Source: Hyperoplus lanceolatus (Eukaryota > Chordata > Actinopteri > Uranoscopiformes > Ammodytidae). Taken from it: a stretch of 64,000 nt of DNA. Below are positions 1 through 10,117 of this stretch, in pieces (position 1 is the stretch's first letter; each line of letters begins with the position of its first letter). The stretch covers positions 33,211,501 through 33,275,500 of the forward strand of contig CM049395.1 of the NCBI GenBank assembly GCA_026929865.2, in the 5' to 3' direction. Below the pieces are notes generated by a model. The model made no database searches, was not told the origin of the DNA, and saw only the letters and a program-made list of their open reading frames with translations. A program made the position numbers and the translations under genes.

Positions 1-1050
1 TTTTGCCGGGAAGAGATCATCTCCAACAATTTTTTCTGCAGTCTTGAAAGACTTGGTGGATGGCTCTGCTACAGTTCCCTGTTTTGCAGCACTTATGTAT
101 GTATTAAGGAAGGGCAAGATCTGTAGTGCACGCTCCGCCATTTTCTAGCCAACGATGACTACAGAAATTAAGGGGGAAAGATGAGGAACCAGTTACCTCT
201 GTATAGTCCTCCCTGCGTGCTGGGACATCCTTAAATAACCACTTGAGGCTTGACAAGGCATTTCCAAGCTCCCATTCAGTTGCTGCACAGCCTGCTCTGA
301 AGGAATTGTGCAGTATGTGTAAACCACAGCTTCCAACATCCACCATGTTCTTTCCTGTTTGATCTTTAATGTTTTGTTGTAACAGTCTCAAAAGCTTTAA
401 GTTCACATTGGGCCCATCCATTGAAAGCTGCATGAGGTTGTGGAACCCAATTTCTGAACAAACAGTATCCAGTTTTTCGTACATTTGTACCGCAGTGTGA
501 TGACCCATGAAAACCGAACTTAGATATCTTGTTTTAACATGGTTATCTTGCCAGAATCGCACGTGCACATCAAGCTGGCTTTTCCTCATTTCCCTGTTCA
601 AGCTTTCATCAAAGAGAAGCACATATCGATCTTTCTTGACTTTTTCTTTCATCAGGGACAGGAAATGAGGGGCTATCCCAAACGTGGAAAGATATGCTGC
701 TTTCTTCTCCCCACAAGCAAACTGTTTTGCAACCTCACTGTCAGGAAACATGTTTTTGAAAACCGCTCCAATGTTCTCAAATGACTTGTAGGAATAATGG
801 CTGGTTATCATTTTTGCTGTCCAACAAATCTCTGCCATCAGAGCTGGGTTTGTGCTAATGAAAGGTCTCTTGGTGTTTGCTGAGGTGTCCTTTTCACAAC
901 TGGCTGTTGCTGTAGTAGCTTGGGTTGCACCGTTTGATGTTGAAGTTGAGCAGGTCACGTCTCCCCTGCTAGATGCAGTATGTGGCTGTTGGAAATAAGC
1001 CCCCAGGGAAGGACCGGACCTATGCTTTAAATTATCTTGATGTTTCCTGC
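1..1050 (-). pseudogene. hAT-like transposase, second exon (frameshifted)
   Basis: The exon opens with GRKHQD, which completes the zinc finger begun in exon 1, and then reads about 280 codons of transposase-like protein (for example DRYVLLFDESLN, LMQLSMDGPNVN, FCSHRWLEN). A region with several acidic residues and an FCSHRW segment before a downstream helical part is usual in hAT transposases. After HRWLEN (about position 150) the frame continues only as GGACTTDLALP and then stops. A different frame downstream gives a plausible continuation (ILPFLNTYISAAKQG, then FKTAEKIVGDDLFPAK), so one frameshift lies near position 145-155. The C-terminal dimerisation part would lie outside the window. It is most likely an inactive transposase copy. 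A host gene derived from one is possible but less likely given the frameshift. Confidence 0.5.
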
Positions 1051-1372
1051 CTGAGAAAAAGGAAAAACAAATCAAATGTTATTGAGAGAAGCAAATTCAA
1101 GAGTATGGGCCTCAACAGGCCTTTATCAGTTTAGTTCATATGAGCAAAATGACCATCTATACAACATGACTATATGTATACCACTCATAATCAATAGCTC
1201 TAGATGTATGCAATACTATATCTATGCCATACTCATAAATCAATAGCTGTAGGCAATACTTGCTAATTGATAACTTATTTCTCTCACACACACACACAAG
1301 TTGAATTTTGGAGCTCATGTTTATTAATGTGTGCAGTCCTTTCTAAATAAAGAAATCTAAAAATCTAAAAAC

Positions 1373-1373
<1 letters not shown>

Positions 1374-1450
<77 letters not shown>
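1374..1450. repeat. (CA)n microsatellite
   Basis: About 38 uninterrupted CA units in the intron of the hAT-like element. Confidence 0.95.
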
Positions 1451-1452
<2 letters not shown>

Positions 1453-1811
1453 GAATAACTAAGGGCAAATACAGCCTTGGCACAGAGTCCCTCTTCTCCC
1501 GGCTGAATAATTGTATTTAAAAAAAAAATTATATGTATACTCTATATATTCAAATAAATTATTGATTTTTTTTTTAAACTATTTTTAATAGTAGCTCTTG
1601 TACCATAAACTCCTAATAGTGCTAAGTTACAGTTTGTGTATGTCGGTGCGTTGCCAAAAAGTGATCCTCTTCCAAAAAGGGATTCCAGTCAATAAAAAAG
1701 GTATTTTAGCCATAATACGTCCATGATTTCAGTACGTACACGGGACTAAATGGGCTGTGGTCCAATAAAGCATCGGTAAACATAACACGACGTAGCGTTA
1801 ACATGCTGGGA

Positions 1812-4565
1812 CCATCATCATCATCATCATCATCATCATCTTCAACCGCTCATCCGAAATCGGGTCGCGGAGGCAGCAGCTTGAGCAGGGAACCCCAAAC
1901 TTCTCTTTCCCGGGCCACCTCAACCAGCTCTGACTGGGGGATCCCGAGGCGTTCCCAGGCCAGCGTGGAAATATAATCTCTCCACCTAGTCCTGGGTCTT
2001 CCCCGAGGCCTCCTTCCAGCTGGACGCTCCTGGAACACCTCCCTAGGGAGGCGCCCTGGGGGCATCCTTACCAGATGCCCGAACCACCTCAACTGGCTCC
2101 TTTCAACGCAAAGGAGTAGCGGCTCTGCCCCGAGTTCCTCACGAATGACTGAGCTTCTCACCCTATCTCTAAGGGAGACGCCAGCCACCCTCCTGAGAAA
2201 GCCCATTTCGGCCGCTTGTACCCGCGATCTCGTTCTTTCGGTCATTACCCAGCCTTCATGACCATAGGTGAGGGTAGGAACAAAGATCGCCCGGTAGATC
2301 GAAAGCTTTGCCTTACGACTCAGCTCTCTTTTCGTCACAACAGTGCGGTAAAGCGAGTGCAAAACCGCCCCTGCTGCTCCGATTCTACGGCCAATCTCAC
2401 GCTCCATTGTTCCCTCACTCGCAAACAAGACCCCGAGGTACTTGAACTCCTTCACTTGGGGTAAGGACTCATTCCCTACCTGTAATAGACAATCCATCGG
2501 TTTCCTGCTGAGCACCATGGCCTCCGATTTAGAGGTGCTGATCCTCATCCCAACCGCTTCACACTCGGCTGCAAACCGATCCAATGAGAGCTGAAGGTCA
2601 CAGGCCGATGATGCCATCAGAACCACATCATCCGCAAACAGCAGAGATGAGATCTTCAGACCACCAAACTGCAACCCCTCCCCACCACGACTACGCCTTG
2701 ATATCCTGTCCATAAATATCACAAACAGGATTGGTGACAAAGCGCAGCCCTGGCGGAGGCCAACCCCCACCGGAAACGAGTCTGACTTACTACCGAGAAC
2801 CCGTACACAGCTCTCGCTTTGAGCGTACAGAGATTGGATGGCCCTGAGAAGAGACACCCTCACCCCATACTCCCGCAGCACCCCCCACAGTATCTCCCGG
2901 GGAACCCGGTCGTAAGCCTTCTCCAGATCTACAAAACACATGTAGACTGGATGAGCAAACTCCCAAGCTCCCTCTAGGATCCTTGCGAGAGTGAAGAGCT
3001 GGTCCGTTGTTCCACGGCCAGGACGGAATCCGCATTGTTCCTCTTCAATCTGAGGTTCGACTATCGGCCGAACCCTCCTTTCCAGCACCATGGAGTAGAC
3101 TTTGCCGGGAAGGCTGAGAAGTGTTATACCCCGGTAGTTGGAACACACTCTCTGGTCCCCCTTTTTAAAAATAGGAACCACCACCCCGGTCTGCCACTCC
3201 TTCGGCACTGTACCCGACCTCCACGCAATGTTGAAGAGGCGTGTCATCCAGGACAGCCCTTCCACACCCATTGCTTTCAGCATTTCTGGACGGATCTCAT
3301 CAACCCCCGGGGCTTTGCCACTGTGGAGTTGTTTGACTACCTCAGTGACTTCCACCAGGGAAATTGACGATGATCCCCCATCAGCCTCCAGCTCTGCCTC
3401 CAACATAGAAGGCGTGTTAGTCGGATTCAGGAGTTCCTCAAAGTGCTCTTTCCACCGACCGACTACCTCCTCAGTTGAGGTCAACAGCGTCCCATCCTTA
3501 CTGTACACAGCTTGGATGGTTCCCCGCTTCCCCCTCCTGAGGTGCCGGACGGTCTTCCAGAAACACTTTGGTGCCGACCGAAAGTCCTTCTCCATGGTTT
3601 CTCCAAACTTCTCCCACACCCGCTGCTTTGCCTCTGACACGGCAGAAGCTGCAGCCCTTCGGGCCTGTCGGTACATTGCAACTGCCTCAGGAGTCCCCCG
3701 AGATAACATATCCCGGAAGCACTCCTTCTTCAGTCGGACGGCTTCCCTGACCACCGAGGTCCACCACGGCGTTCGAGGGTTACCGCCCCTTGAGGCACCT
3801 AAGACCTTGAGACCACAGCTGCCCGCCGCGGCTTCAGCAATGGAAGTTTTGAACATCGACCACTCGGGTTCAATGCCCCCAACCTCCACAGGGATGCTAG
3901 AAAAGCTCTGCAGGAGGTGCGAATTAAAGATCTCTTGAACAGGGGCCTCCGCTAGACGTTCCCAGTTCACCCGCACTACCCGTTTGGGCTTACCAGGTCT
4001 GTCCAGAGTCTTCCCCCACCCTTTGACCCAACTCACAACCAGATGGTGATCAGTTGACAGCTCCGCCCCTCTCTTCACCCGAGTGTCCGAAACATGCGGC
4101 CTCAGATCAGATGATACGATCACGAAATCGATCATCGACCTTCGGCCTAGGGCGCTCTGGTACCATGTACACTTATGAGCATCCTTATGTTCGAACATGG
4201 TGTTTGTTATAGACAAACCATGGCCAGCACAGAAGTCTAACAACAAACGACCACTCGGGTTCAGATCAGGGAGGCCGTTCCTCCCAATAACGCCTTTCCA
4301 GGTGTCTCCATCATTGCCCACGTGCGCGTTAAAGTCTCCCAGCAGAACTATGGAGTCCCCTACCGGAGCCCCATGCAGGACTCCGTTCAGGGTCTCCAAG
4401 AAGGCCGAATACTCCGAACTGCTGTTTGGTGCATACGCACAAACAACAGTCAGAGTCTTCCCCCCCACAACCCGGAGGCGTAGGGAGGCGACCCTCTCGT
4501 CCACCGGGGTAAACTGCTGGGACCGTGGACTGAATTCACTTTGCAACGTCTCAGCCAGCAAATAC
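1812..4565 (-). mobile_element. 5'-truncated Rex3/RTE-type LINE
   Basis: The element consists of one open reading frame of 903 codons followed almost at once by a (GAT)n tail (1813-1841 on the plus strand as ATC repeats). A very short 3' UTR ending in a short tandem repeat instead of poly(A) is typical of RTE-clade LINEs, including the fish family Rex3. The 5' end begins inside the endonuclease domain, the usual outcome of incomplete reverse transcription. The open frame has no stops, so the copy is fairly young. I found no convincing target-site duplication. Confidence 0.8.
1850..4561 (-). CDS. LINE endonuclease-reverse transcriptase (Rex3/RTE-like), N-terminally truncated
   Basis: A 903-residue polyprotein for target-primed reverse transcription. 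Residues 1-180 are the C-terminal two-thirds of an APE-type endonuclease: [10 protein letters not shown] (around 73-82), a [15 protein letters not shown] segment, and STDHHLV with the catalytic His-type motif (around 170). The reverse transcriptase follows: [58 protein letters not shown] and the active-site FADDVVLM (around 641-648), then the thumb region ([10 protein letters not shown]). The C-terminus is the basic RTE-type tail ([17 protein letters not shown]). The full protein would have roughly 60-100 more N-terminal residues carrying the first endonuclease motifs, so this copy should lack endonuclease activity. The RT half looks whole. The start at 4561 is simply the first ATG of the truncated frame. 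Confidence 0.85.
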   Translation of the reverse strand: MLAETLQSEFSPRSQQFTPVDERVASLRLRVVGGKTLTVVCAYAPNSSSEYSAFLETLNGVLHGAPVGDSIVLLGDFNAHVGNDGDTWKGVIGRNGLPDLNPSGRLLLDFCAGHGLSITNTMFEHKDAHKCTWYQSALGRRSMIDFVIVSSDLRPHVSDTRVKRGAELSTDHHLVVSWVKGWGKTLDRPGKPKRVVRVNWERLAEAPVQEIFNSHLLQSFSSIPVEVGGIEPEWSMFKTSIAEAAAGSCGLKVLGASRGGNPRTPWWTSVVREAVRLKKECFRDMLSRGTPEAVAMYRQARRAAASAVSEAKQRVWEKFGETMEKDFRSAPKCFWKTVRHLRRGKRGTIQAVYSKDGTLLTSTEEVVGRWKEHFEELLNPTNTPSMLEAELEADGGSSSISLVEVTEVVKQLHSGKAPGVDEIRPEMLKAMGVEGLSWMTRLFNIAWRSGTVPKEWQTGVVVPIFKKGDQRVCSNYRGITLLSLPGKVYSMVLERRVRPIVEPQIEEEQCGFRPGRGTTDQLFTLARILEGAWEFAHPVYMCFVDLEKAYDRVPREILWGVLREYGVRVSLLRAIQSLYAQSESCVRVLGSKSDSFPVGVGLRQGCALSPILFVIFMDRISRRSRGGEGLQFGGLKISSLLFADDVVLMASSACDLQLSLDRFAAECEAVGMRISTSKSEAMVLSRKPMDCLLQVGNESLPQVKEFKYLGVLFASEGTMEREIGRRIGAAGAVLHSLYRTVVTKRELSRKAKLSIYRAIFVPTLTYGHEGWVMTERTRSRVQAAEMGFLRRVAGVSLRDRVRSSVIREELGAEPLLLCVERSQLRWFGHLVRMPPGRLPREVFQERPAGRRPRGRPRTRWRDYISTLAWERLGIPQSELVEVAREREVWGSLLKLLPPRPDFG

Positions 4566-4934
4566 CGTAACTAATGTTACTAGTGTTATCAAATGAAAAT
4601 GCATCGGGCTGCCTCGGTTATCACCCCGCTAGGTGTAACGTCACGTTAGGATGAAAAAACCCCGAACTAACGTTAGCTCTAAGTACCCCGAGCTAACGTT
4701 ATCTAGCTAACAACATGACGTTGATGCAATGACTGAATCAGAACTAGCTGACCAGCTAATTGCTAACGGATTTGAGCGTCAATTTAGCAAGTTATTTTTG
4801 TATCGACAAGTCAGTAACACACACACACAAACTCGGAATTTAGTGTCACTTACAAAGGAGAACATGAGTGAACAGTCATCTAAAGTGAAATTGTCCGATA
4901 TGATTGAACGAAAACTTTGTCTCAATTGACTTAC

Positions 4935-5094
4935 CTTTCGCATGACTTGTAAGTGCCGATTCCCCCATTGTATAAATCTGGATATCCTTTTTGCAGACCG
5001 AGCAGTATCCTTGCCGGTCATTTGGTCCACGTCGTAGCCAATTTTTGTATTTATCATTTTCAAGCCAGTGTTTATTGAATCGGCAACCTGGCAT
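4935..5094 (-). pseudogene. hAT-like transposase, first exon with BED-like zinc finger
   Basis: The ATG at 5094 opens a 53-codon exon beginning MPGCRFNKHWLENDKYKNWL. It contains CSVCKKD followed by SALTSHAKG, ending AAA G before GTAAGT. Joined to exon 2 it gives CxxC...HxxxxxH (SHAKGRKH), the layout of a BED-type zinc finger used by hAT transposases to bind their ends. Upstream, about 340 bp of non-coding sequence leads to the presumed inverted-repeat end at 5434. The start was chosen because it is the first ATG in the open frame and no acceptor is needed. No function beyond transposition is suggested. Confidence 0.5.
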
Positions 5095-5434
5095 GGCAGC
5101 TTCGGGAGCGATAGGGCCATGTGAGCAGCGACAGCGACTTGGTTAGTTTTGGATAATTGCTGATTGCTGAAGTGATCACCAGGTGAGGCGCGTGCGCACG
5201 GAAAGAAAACACGGGGAGCAGACGGCGTAGAAAAAAACATTCGACTTAATTTAAAAAAAATTACAGAATACAATTTTTTTGTAGCCTATTTGTTAAAATA
5301 CAACACTGGTCAATATAGAGAAAATCAAGCATTTTCCAGCACAGTGTTCAAATTTCAAGCACATTTCAAACCTTGAAAACACTATGGTTAAAATCAAGCA
5401 TTTTCCCGACTTTCAAGCATCTGTACGAACCCTG

Positions 5435-5653
5435 TCTTCTGAATTTACTTGAGTGAAATTGAAGGGATAATATGTTTGATGCACGCATGCTCACCGGCCG
5501 GCGGGTACACAATTCTTATCAGCGGTAACTTGGCACGCTATCAACACACACCTCAGAAGAGAGGGTATAGGTTGGGGGCTCGCCTCCCACTTCGAATGCA
5601 CAGTGCACATCAAAGCATAACGTTAATGCGCGTTCAGAAAGAGGAAGTCACGG
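5435..5653. other. Short spacer between two transposons
   Basis: About 220 bp separating the hAT-like end from the long-inverted-repeat element. It has no exon or repeat that I recognise. Confidence 0.5.
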
Positions 5654-5960
5654 CCATAGACATTATAAAGGATAGACGCCGCATTGGGCGTTGAGCGCGA
5701 GAAATGCGGGCGCCATCTTGGACCGGTCACACGTTCCACTCAGTGTAGTCTGTTTGGCAGGTGGAATGAACTGTCAGCGCATGTAATTAATCATATCTCA
5801 TTAAATACCAAACTGATTTTCACGCGGTTTTCTTTGCTGCAAAGATCATACATGTAGCTAAGATACAGGGCACAAGTTTCGACGTGTTTTAATATTCATA
5901 GTGGGCTTAACAGTCATAGAAGATTCTGATATGATATAATAACCAGACGTCCGAGTCACA

Positions 5961-6167
5961 CACTTCGTCCGGGAGGAGATTGAAACGGAGGATGTGTTTC
6001 TGCTTGGGGAACATATTGAGGAGACACAGTTTGGCATCGACAACCACCATTCCGACTTGTTGTCATTGGTTGTGTCTGTCTTTCACAAATTAAGTCTGCA
6101 CCACATTGCCAAACTCGCCTCGCTTGAATTTCTCTTCGGAGTAAAATGCGATTGTAAGGATGGTTAA
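5961..6167 (+). pseudogene. Transposase C-terminal remnant inside the long-TIR element
   Basis: An open frame of 68 codons, starting without a methionine directly inside the left inverted repeat, reads HFVREEIETEDVFLLGEHIE, then a helical segment VVSVFHKLSLHHIAKLA, and stops at TAA. This looks like the end of a THAP/P-like transposase, where a basic helical tail follows the catalytic region, but the match is from memory and weak. It would mean that the element is an internally deleted copy keeping only the end of the gene. Confidence 0.35.
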
Positions 6168-6484
6168 CTTTATTTTATGCATTTGAGTATTATTGTTTGC
6201 TGTTGTTGTTTGATTTTCCCTTAATTTAATACTTTTGATTGCTGTGGTTTTGTATTGAATGTGTTTTTAAATGTACCGCGCTGCAAGGCAAGCATTGATT
6301 TCCTGTCTGTGTCTGAGGAACCAACTCGAGACTAGACTGAACTTGGTATTCCCCCCTAGTATAGAACATTGGACAACCAAGAAGACTTTGCTTTTAAAAA
6401 ATCCCGTCCTCTTTTAAGAGGCAATTGCCTAACAAGCTTGTGTTTTAAATTAGAGAAATAAAACATATTTCTACATGAACACTC

Positions 6485-6772
6485 ATGTTGTCCTTCTCTT
6501 TTAATGAGATATTATATACACTGGTTTTTATTTATAGGCTATTTAATGCCTTCATGGGAAACATCCACCCTTCATATGTACCATGCTCGACTACTCCTCC
6601 TACATTGCCCCGAGCTAACTCCAGTTTAGGAATAACTGCCTTTTCATGTAGTGCCCCTAATTCATGGAATGCTCTGCAGAGCAATTTACAAATGACTGCT
6701 CTTCCTACTCTTGGTTTATCTGAATCTATGATTTCTGAATTTTACACATCTGACTGTAACTGTTTCAGCTGA
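6485..6772 (+). pseudogene. Possible tail of a LINE-type reading frame
   Basis: A 95-codon frame contains LPRANSSLGITAFSCSAPNS followed by WNALQSNLQM. It resembles the short segment (AFSxxxPxxWNxLP) that closes the ORF2 of many fish LINEs. There is no reverse transcriptase upstream, so if real it is a relict inside the long-TIR element. It could also be chance. Confidence 0.25.
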
Positions 6773-7377
6773 ATTCATTGTTCATTTAGTATTTTATTTT
6801 TGCTCGTTTTGTATTTTGTATAGGCCTACTTTATTTAAATTAATATATTTTATCCTATTTTATTTCTGTTCTCTGTTTATGTTATCCCTGTGATTGTCTT
6901 TATTGTGTATGCTCGTCACTGTAAATGAATAAATATATTTATATATAGCCTAATCATATATTGTTAACTTATTAAAATAGCTGACTTTACTGCCCCTATC
7001 TGTTTCTGCTTCCCTTTTCGGGGGATGTTCCTCGTTTTGATCTCGGACGTCTGGTTACTTATATCATATCAGAATCTTCTATGACTGTTAAGCCCACTAT
7101 GAATATTGAAACACGTCAAAACTTGTGCCCTGTATCTTAGCTACATGTATGATCTTTGCAGCAAAGAAAACCGCGAGAAAATCAGTTTGGTATTTAATGA
7201 GATATGATTAATTACATGCGCTGACAGTTCATTCCACCTGCCAAACAGACTACACTGAGTGGAACGTGTGACCGGTTCAAGATGGCGGCCGCATTTCTCG
7301 TCAGCGCCAATAGGCAGTAGCGGCCAACGCGGCGTCTATCCTTTATAATGTCTATGGTCACGGCACTCATGTCTGTT

Positions 7378-8178
7378 AGCTTTTCAAAATAAGAATGTGA
7401 AAATAAAAGTCCCGCAAAACAAATGTTATGTTGGGGATTAATTTCTCCGTGTGAGAAATTTGAGGTGTGGCGTGTGAGAGTGTGAATGGGTTGATTTGCG
7501 TGTGTCTCACGGCCAAAGAGTGAGACTTGGCAACTATGTTGATATTGTCCATGTGAATGTTAAAATCACCCAGTATAATTATGTTTGGTGAGAGAGAGGA
7601 TAAATGGGTGAGAAAGGCAGCAAAGTCATTTAAAAATGCATTATTCGGTTTAGGGGGGCGGTAGGTAGACAGTAGCAATGATGGTTGGAGTGGGACCAGA
7701 CAACTCACAGACAACAGATTCAAACGAGCTGCAGACATGCACCGACACCGGCGAGACCTTGAACTTATCGCGGTAAATCATCGCGAGACCTCCTCCCCGG
7801 CGAGAGCCACGTGGTTGACAGATGTAAACCAACCCGCTAGGAGTGGATTCAATCAGCTGAGAGAAGTCGTTGGGCTGTTGCCATGTCTTGGTTAAACATA
7901 GAAAGTCTAGCTTGCGATCAGTGATGATATCCTGGATGAGATTTCCTTTGCTCGTCAGTGAGCGGATATTAAGCAGAGCGAAGTTGAGTGTTGTCACAGC
8001 TGACGGAGCTAGCCGACCGAGCTAGGCGGGCCAACACACTGTGGTCGACAGCCCGGCTGGTTGAGCGTGGAGGGGGAGGAGATCTGGACCAGATGGACTT
8101 AATTCCTGTAGAGCTGTTGTGGTGGAAATTCCTGCGGGACCCTCGGTGGATGTATCTACGGCGGGGCTGGAAGGCCAT
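7378..8178 (-). pseudogene. LINE fragment: 5' region and endonuclease domain (L2/CR1-group-like)
   Basis: Minus-strand frames read RRYIHRGSRRNFHHNS, then LLNIRSLTSKGNLIQDII, LDFLCLTKTWQQPNDF, PRGSRRGGGLAMIYRDKF, and in a second frame NIIILGDFNIHMDN. This is the N-terminal part of a LINE ORF2: NIRSL and the ET/KTW motif belong to the first half of an APE-type endonuclease and GDFNIH to its middle. One frameshift lies near 7655-7670 and a lysine replaces the usual glutamate in the xTW motif, so the nuclease is dead. The reverse transcriptase is missing: similarity stops at about 7400, close to the inverted-repeat element. It is a different LINE type from the Rex3-like copy at 1.8-4.6 kb. Confidence 0.7.
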
Positions 8179-8235
8179 GTCCGGGTGGAGGTGGAAAGCC
8201 TCCGGTGTGTCAGATCGGTCCGTGTACGAAGTGTT

Positions 8236-8515
8236 ATTTTGAATTAAGGGCCGAGTCCAAAGTCAAAGAAAGGAATATACCACTCGTAATTTCGTTTTCC
8301 AGCTGGAATGCAGAAACGAAAATTCCATCCGAATTTTCCTTTCTTGTTTATTGGTACAAAACGAAAAACAAATATGACAGAGCAAGGAAATGGGTGAATG
8401 GAGGGTTTTGTTAATTTGAATTAAGAACTTAGTCCCAATTGACAGAAAGTACAATACCACTCTTAATTTCGCTTTACTGTTTTGTGCTCTTTTATGTCCA
8501 ATTGTAAAAGTGACC
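8236..8515. repeat. Diverged tandem duplication (~180-bp period)
   Basis: The block starting TTGAATTAAGGGCCGAGTCC near 8239 recurs as TTGAATTAAGAACTTAGTCC near 8416. In both it is followed by an AAAG...ACCACTC.TAATTTCG segment. Two diverged copies lie head to tail. No gene is seen. Confidence 0.6.
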
Positions 8516-8689
8516 TTTATAGTAGGCTTGTTAATTTTCCGCACAATCTGACCCAGATCGTCTATCGTCACGGACCCAGATCGTCTGGTGATCAGGGTAA
8601 CTGGTGGCATTTGCAGATGTTTTGTAGGCGTGTCCATTTAGGACCCCTAGTCTAAAAACCCGGAAATAAACCTATTCAAAACATCTTCT

Positions 8690-8940
8690 CTCTTTGCATT
8701 CATTTATCAGTTTATTTTATTTATGATGCCATAAACCGTTTGCAGGATCATTACCTTTGGTCCCAAAGTACATAAAGAATTAGTTGTCTTCTGCGCGGCC
8801 GCCGCCGGAAGACAATGAATTCTTGTCGGAGTCGAACCAGCGATCTCATCTACCCATTCATAACAAACATCTGTCCGAATTTTACACGGTGCACCACAAA
8901 GTCGCACGGAAAATGCAGCGCTAGTATTCTCATACTTACA
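8690..8940. repeat. Repeat unit U1 with tRNA-like cassette
   Basis: The segment GCATTCATTTATCAGTTTAT at 8696 matches a stretch that recurs at 11273 and 13816. In units U1 and U2 it precedes a tRNA-like sequence by about 130-190 bp. It belongs to a diverged repeat series running through 8.7-15.6 kb. Confidence 0.45.
8826..8905 (-). repeat. tRNA-like sequence (degenerate tRNA or SINE head)
   Basis: On the minus strand TTTGTGGTGCACCG is a poor A-box candidate and GCTGGTTCGACTCCGAC contains a good B box (GGTTCGACTCC). The spacing of about 55-60 nt suits a tRNA with a long variable arm. The T stem pairs imperfectly and no 7-bp acceptor stem closes it, so a working tRNA gene is unlikely. Confidence 0.4.
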
Positions 8941-9463
8941 TAGGCAAATATTGAATTATAAAAGTACAATGCATGTCAAATATGAGCAAATTGCAGAATA
9001 GTGTAGTATATGCCTACAAATAAACAGTCCAACATGTAGGCTACTAGGTGTTTCTTTTCTTTGACTAATCCTGCGTCTGTATATGTATCCCCTCTTTGAC
9101 GGACATTATCTCAACATTAGTTATTTTCTTTTTCTATAACGTTCACTTGTACACCTCAAATTCTACATTTATTCTGGAAATACATGCAGAAAATGCATTT
9201 ATAAGGGCCTATATATAGGAAAGTTGCATATTTATTCAAACATTTCTGTAAAAATTGTAATATACTACACAAAATCAATCGTTTTGCACTAAAAAACTTA
9301 TTATATTCATACATCCTTGGCTGCTTATGTTTCACAGTAGGGCTGTCCCCGACTCGGAATTTCAGTTTACGAGTGAACCGGGGAGTTGGAGGGCAGCTGA
9401 AGCACGAGCGTGCCCGAGCCTCGGCGAGCCGGTGAGAGAGAAACAACACAGAGCCGGTGACGG

Positions 9464-10063
9464 CAGTGTTGCCAACTCTACAGTAAGGAAAGTAGCTAGA
9501 AGTCGCCAGATGACGTCATCGCCTAATTTGCATATTTGTGGATGACGTCATCGCCTAATTTGCATATTTGTAGACAGGGGTTTTATACAGCAATATTTGA
9601 ATAGATGAGGTTCTAGTGTTATGAACGTAACAATCGCATAAACAACCAACGTGGTAATGTTAAGTCTAGCAGTAATCATACATGCTCATGGTTTATAAAA
9701 GCACTGCATAACATTTTGAATTGCACTACTCGTAGACTGTAGAAGAGGTGGGAAAAGCTGCTAACTGCTAATAGTGATGCTAACGGAACACGAGCAGAGG
9801 TGTGTATCTCCTGCTCTGACTGAAGCTGGGAGGGGCTGCTGCGCGAGGACCGGGCCGTCTGTCAGTGCTCTGTGACGGGGGGCGGGCCGGGAGGCTCCCG
9901 CTGCTCGTTGAGAAGCGTTAAAAGTGATACTTGCTTCGGCGAAAAAGACACCAATTACACCAGAAAAAAAAGCTAGATTTGTCGCTCTTTTGAAAAAAAA
10001 AGTCACCAGGGGGGCTGAAAAGTCGCTAAATATAGCGGCAAAATCGCCAAGTTGGCAACACTG
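9464..10063. mobile_element. Non-autonomous element with CAGTGTTGCCAAC ends (hAT-like)
   Basis: CAGTGTTGCCAAC at 9464 is answered by GTTGGCAACACTG ending at 10063, a perfect 13-bp inverted repeat that begins CAG and ends CTG as in hAT elements. The flanking 8-mers (GGTGACGG and GGCTCCGA) do not match, so the original target duplication is lost or the right end has been rearranged. The palindrome at 10056-10117 overlaps this end. The interior has a tandem 32-bp repeat with CRE and octamer motifs and no transposase. Confidence 0.6.
9509..9572. repeat. Two tandem 32-bp units with CRE and octamer motifs
   Basis: Two almost identical 32-bp units each contain TGACGTCA, the palindromic cAMP-response element, and ATTTGCAT, the POU octamer on the reverse strand. 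They lie in the left part of the hAT-like element. Binding is inferred from the motifs only. Confidence 0.7.
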
Positions 10064-10117
10064 GGCTCCGATAGAGTAACAAACTCCTGTTTGTTACTCT
10101 ATCGGAGCCCAGTGTTG
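10056..10117. repeat. Near-perfect palindrome, 29-bp arms and 4-bp loop
   Basis: The left arm 10056-10084 and right arm 10089-10117 are exact reverse complements, separated by TCCT. The outer 8 bp of each arm (CAACACTG / CAGTGTTG) are hAT-like ends, and the inner 21 bp (GGCTCCGATAGAGTAAC...) occur nowhere else that I saw. Confidence 0.9.

Larger units (their letters stand above)
1..5434 (-). mobile_element. hAT-like DNA transposon, partial, with a LINE in its intron
   Basis: Two exons of a transposase-like protein lie on the minus strand at 4935-5094 and 1-1050. The reading frame is preserved across a GTAAGT donor at 4934 and a TTTCTCAG acceptor ending at 1051. The sequence CAGGGTTCGTACAG, read on the minus strand from 5434, looks like a hAT-type terminal inverted repeat and gives a natural 5' boundary. 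The other end lies beyond the window, so the target duplication cannot be tested. The intron (1051-4934) contains a 2.75-kb RTE-type LINE, so this element is older than the LINE. A repeated 12-mer (CAAGCATTTTCC) at 5328-5405 lies in the subterminal region. Assignment to hAT rests on the BED-like finger, the HRWLEN motif and the CAGGG end, all judged from memory. Confidence 0.55.
5654..7357. mobile_element. DNA transposon with ~300-bp terminal inverted repeats (possibly a deleted P-like element)
   Basis: The left arm 5654-5955 and right arm 7042-7357 are inverted copies of each other along their whole length. The outermost bases are CCATAGACATTATAAAGG, and single-base differences and a small indel lie in a GC-rich stretch with CGCCATCTTG. 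TCACGG lies directly outside both ends (5648-5653 and 7358-7363), a 6-bp (or 7-bp GTCACGG) target duplication. The middle is about 1.1 kb and too small for a transposase. A 69-codon C-terminal-like coding remnant follows the left arm. Long inverted repeats and a duplication of 6-8 bp would suit a P-superfamily element, but the family assignment is inference. Confidence 0.75.

Noticed and set aside
3138-3938. 266-codon plus-strand frame
   Set aside because: Antisense shadow of the LINE reverse transcriptase.
1804-4523. TGCTGGGACC at both 1804 and 4514 as a target duplication of the LINE
   Set aside because: The second copy lies inside the LINE reading frame, which continues to about 4561, so the match is chance.
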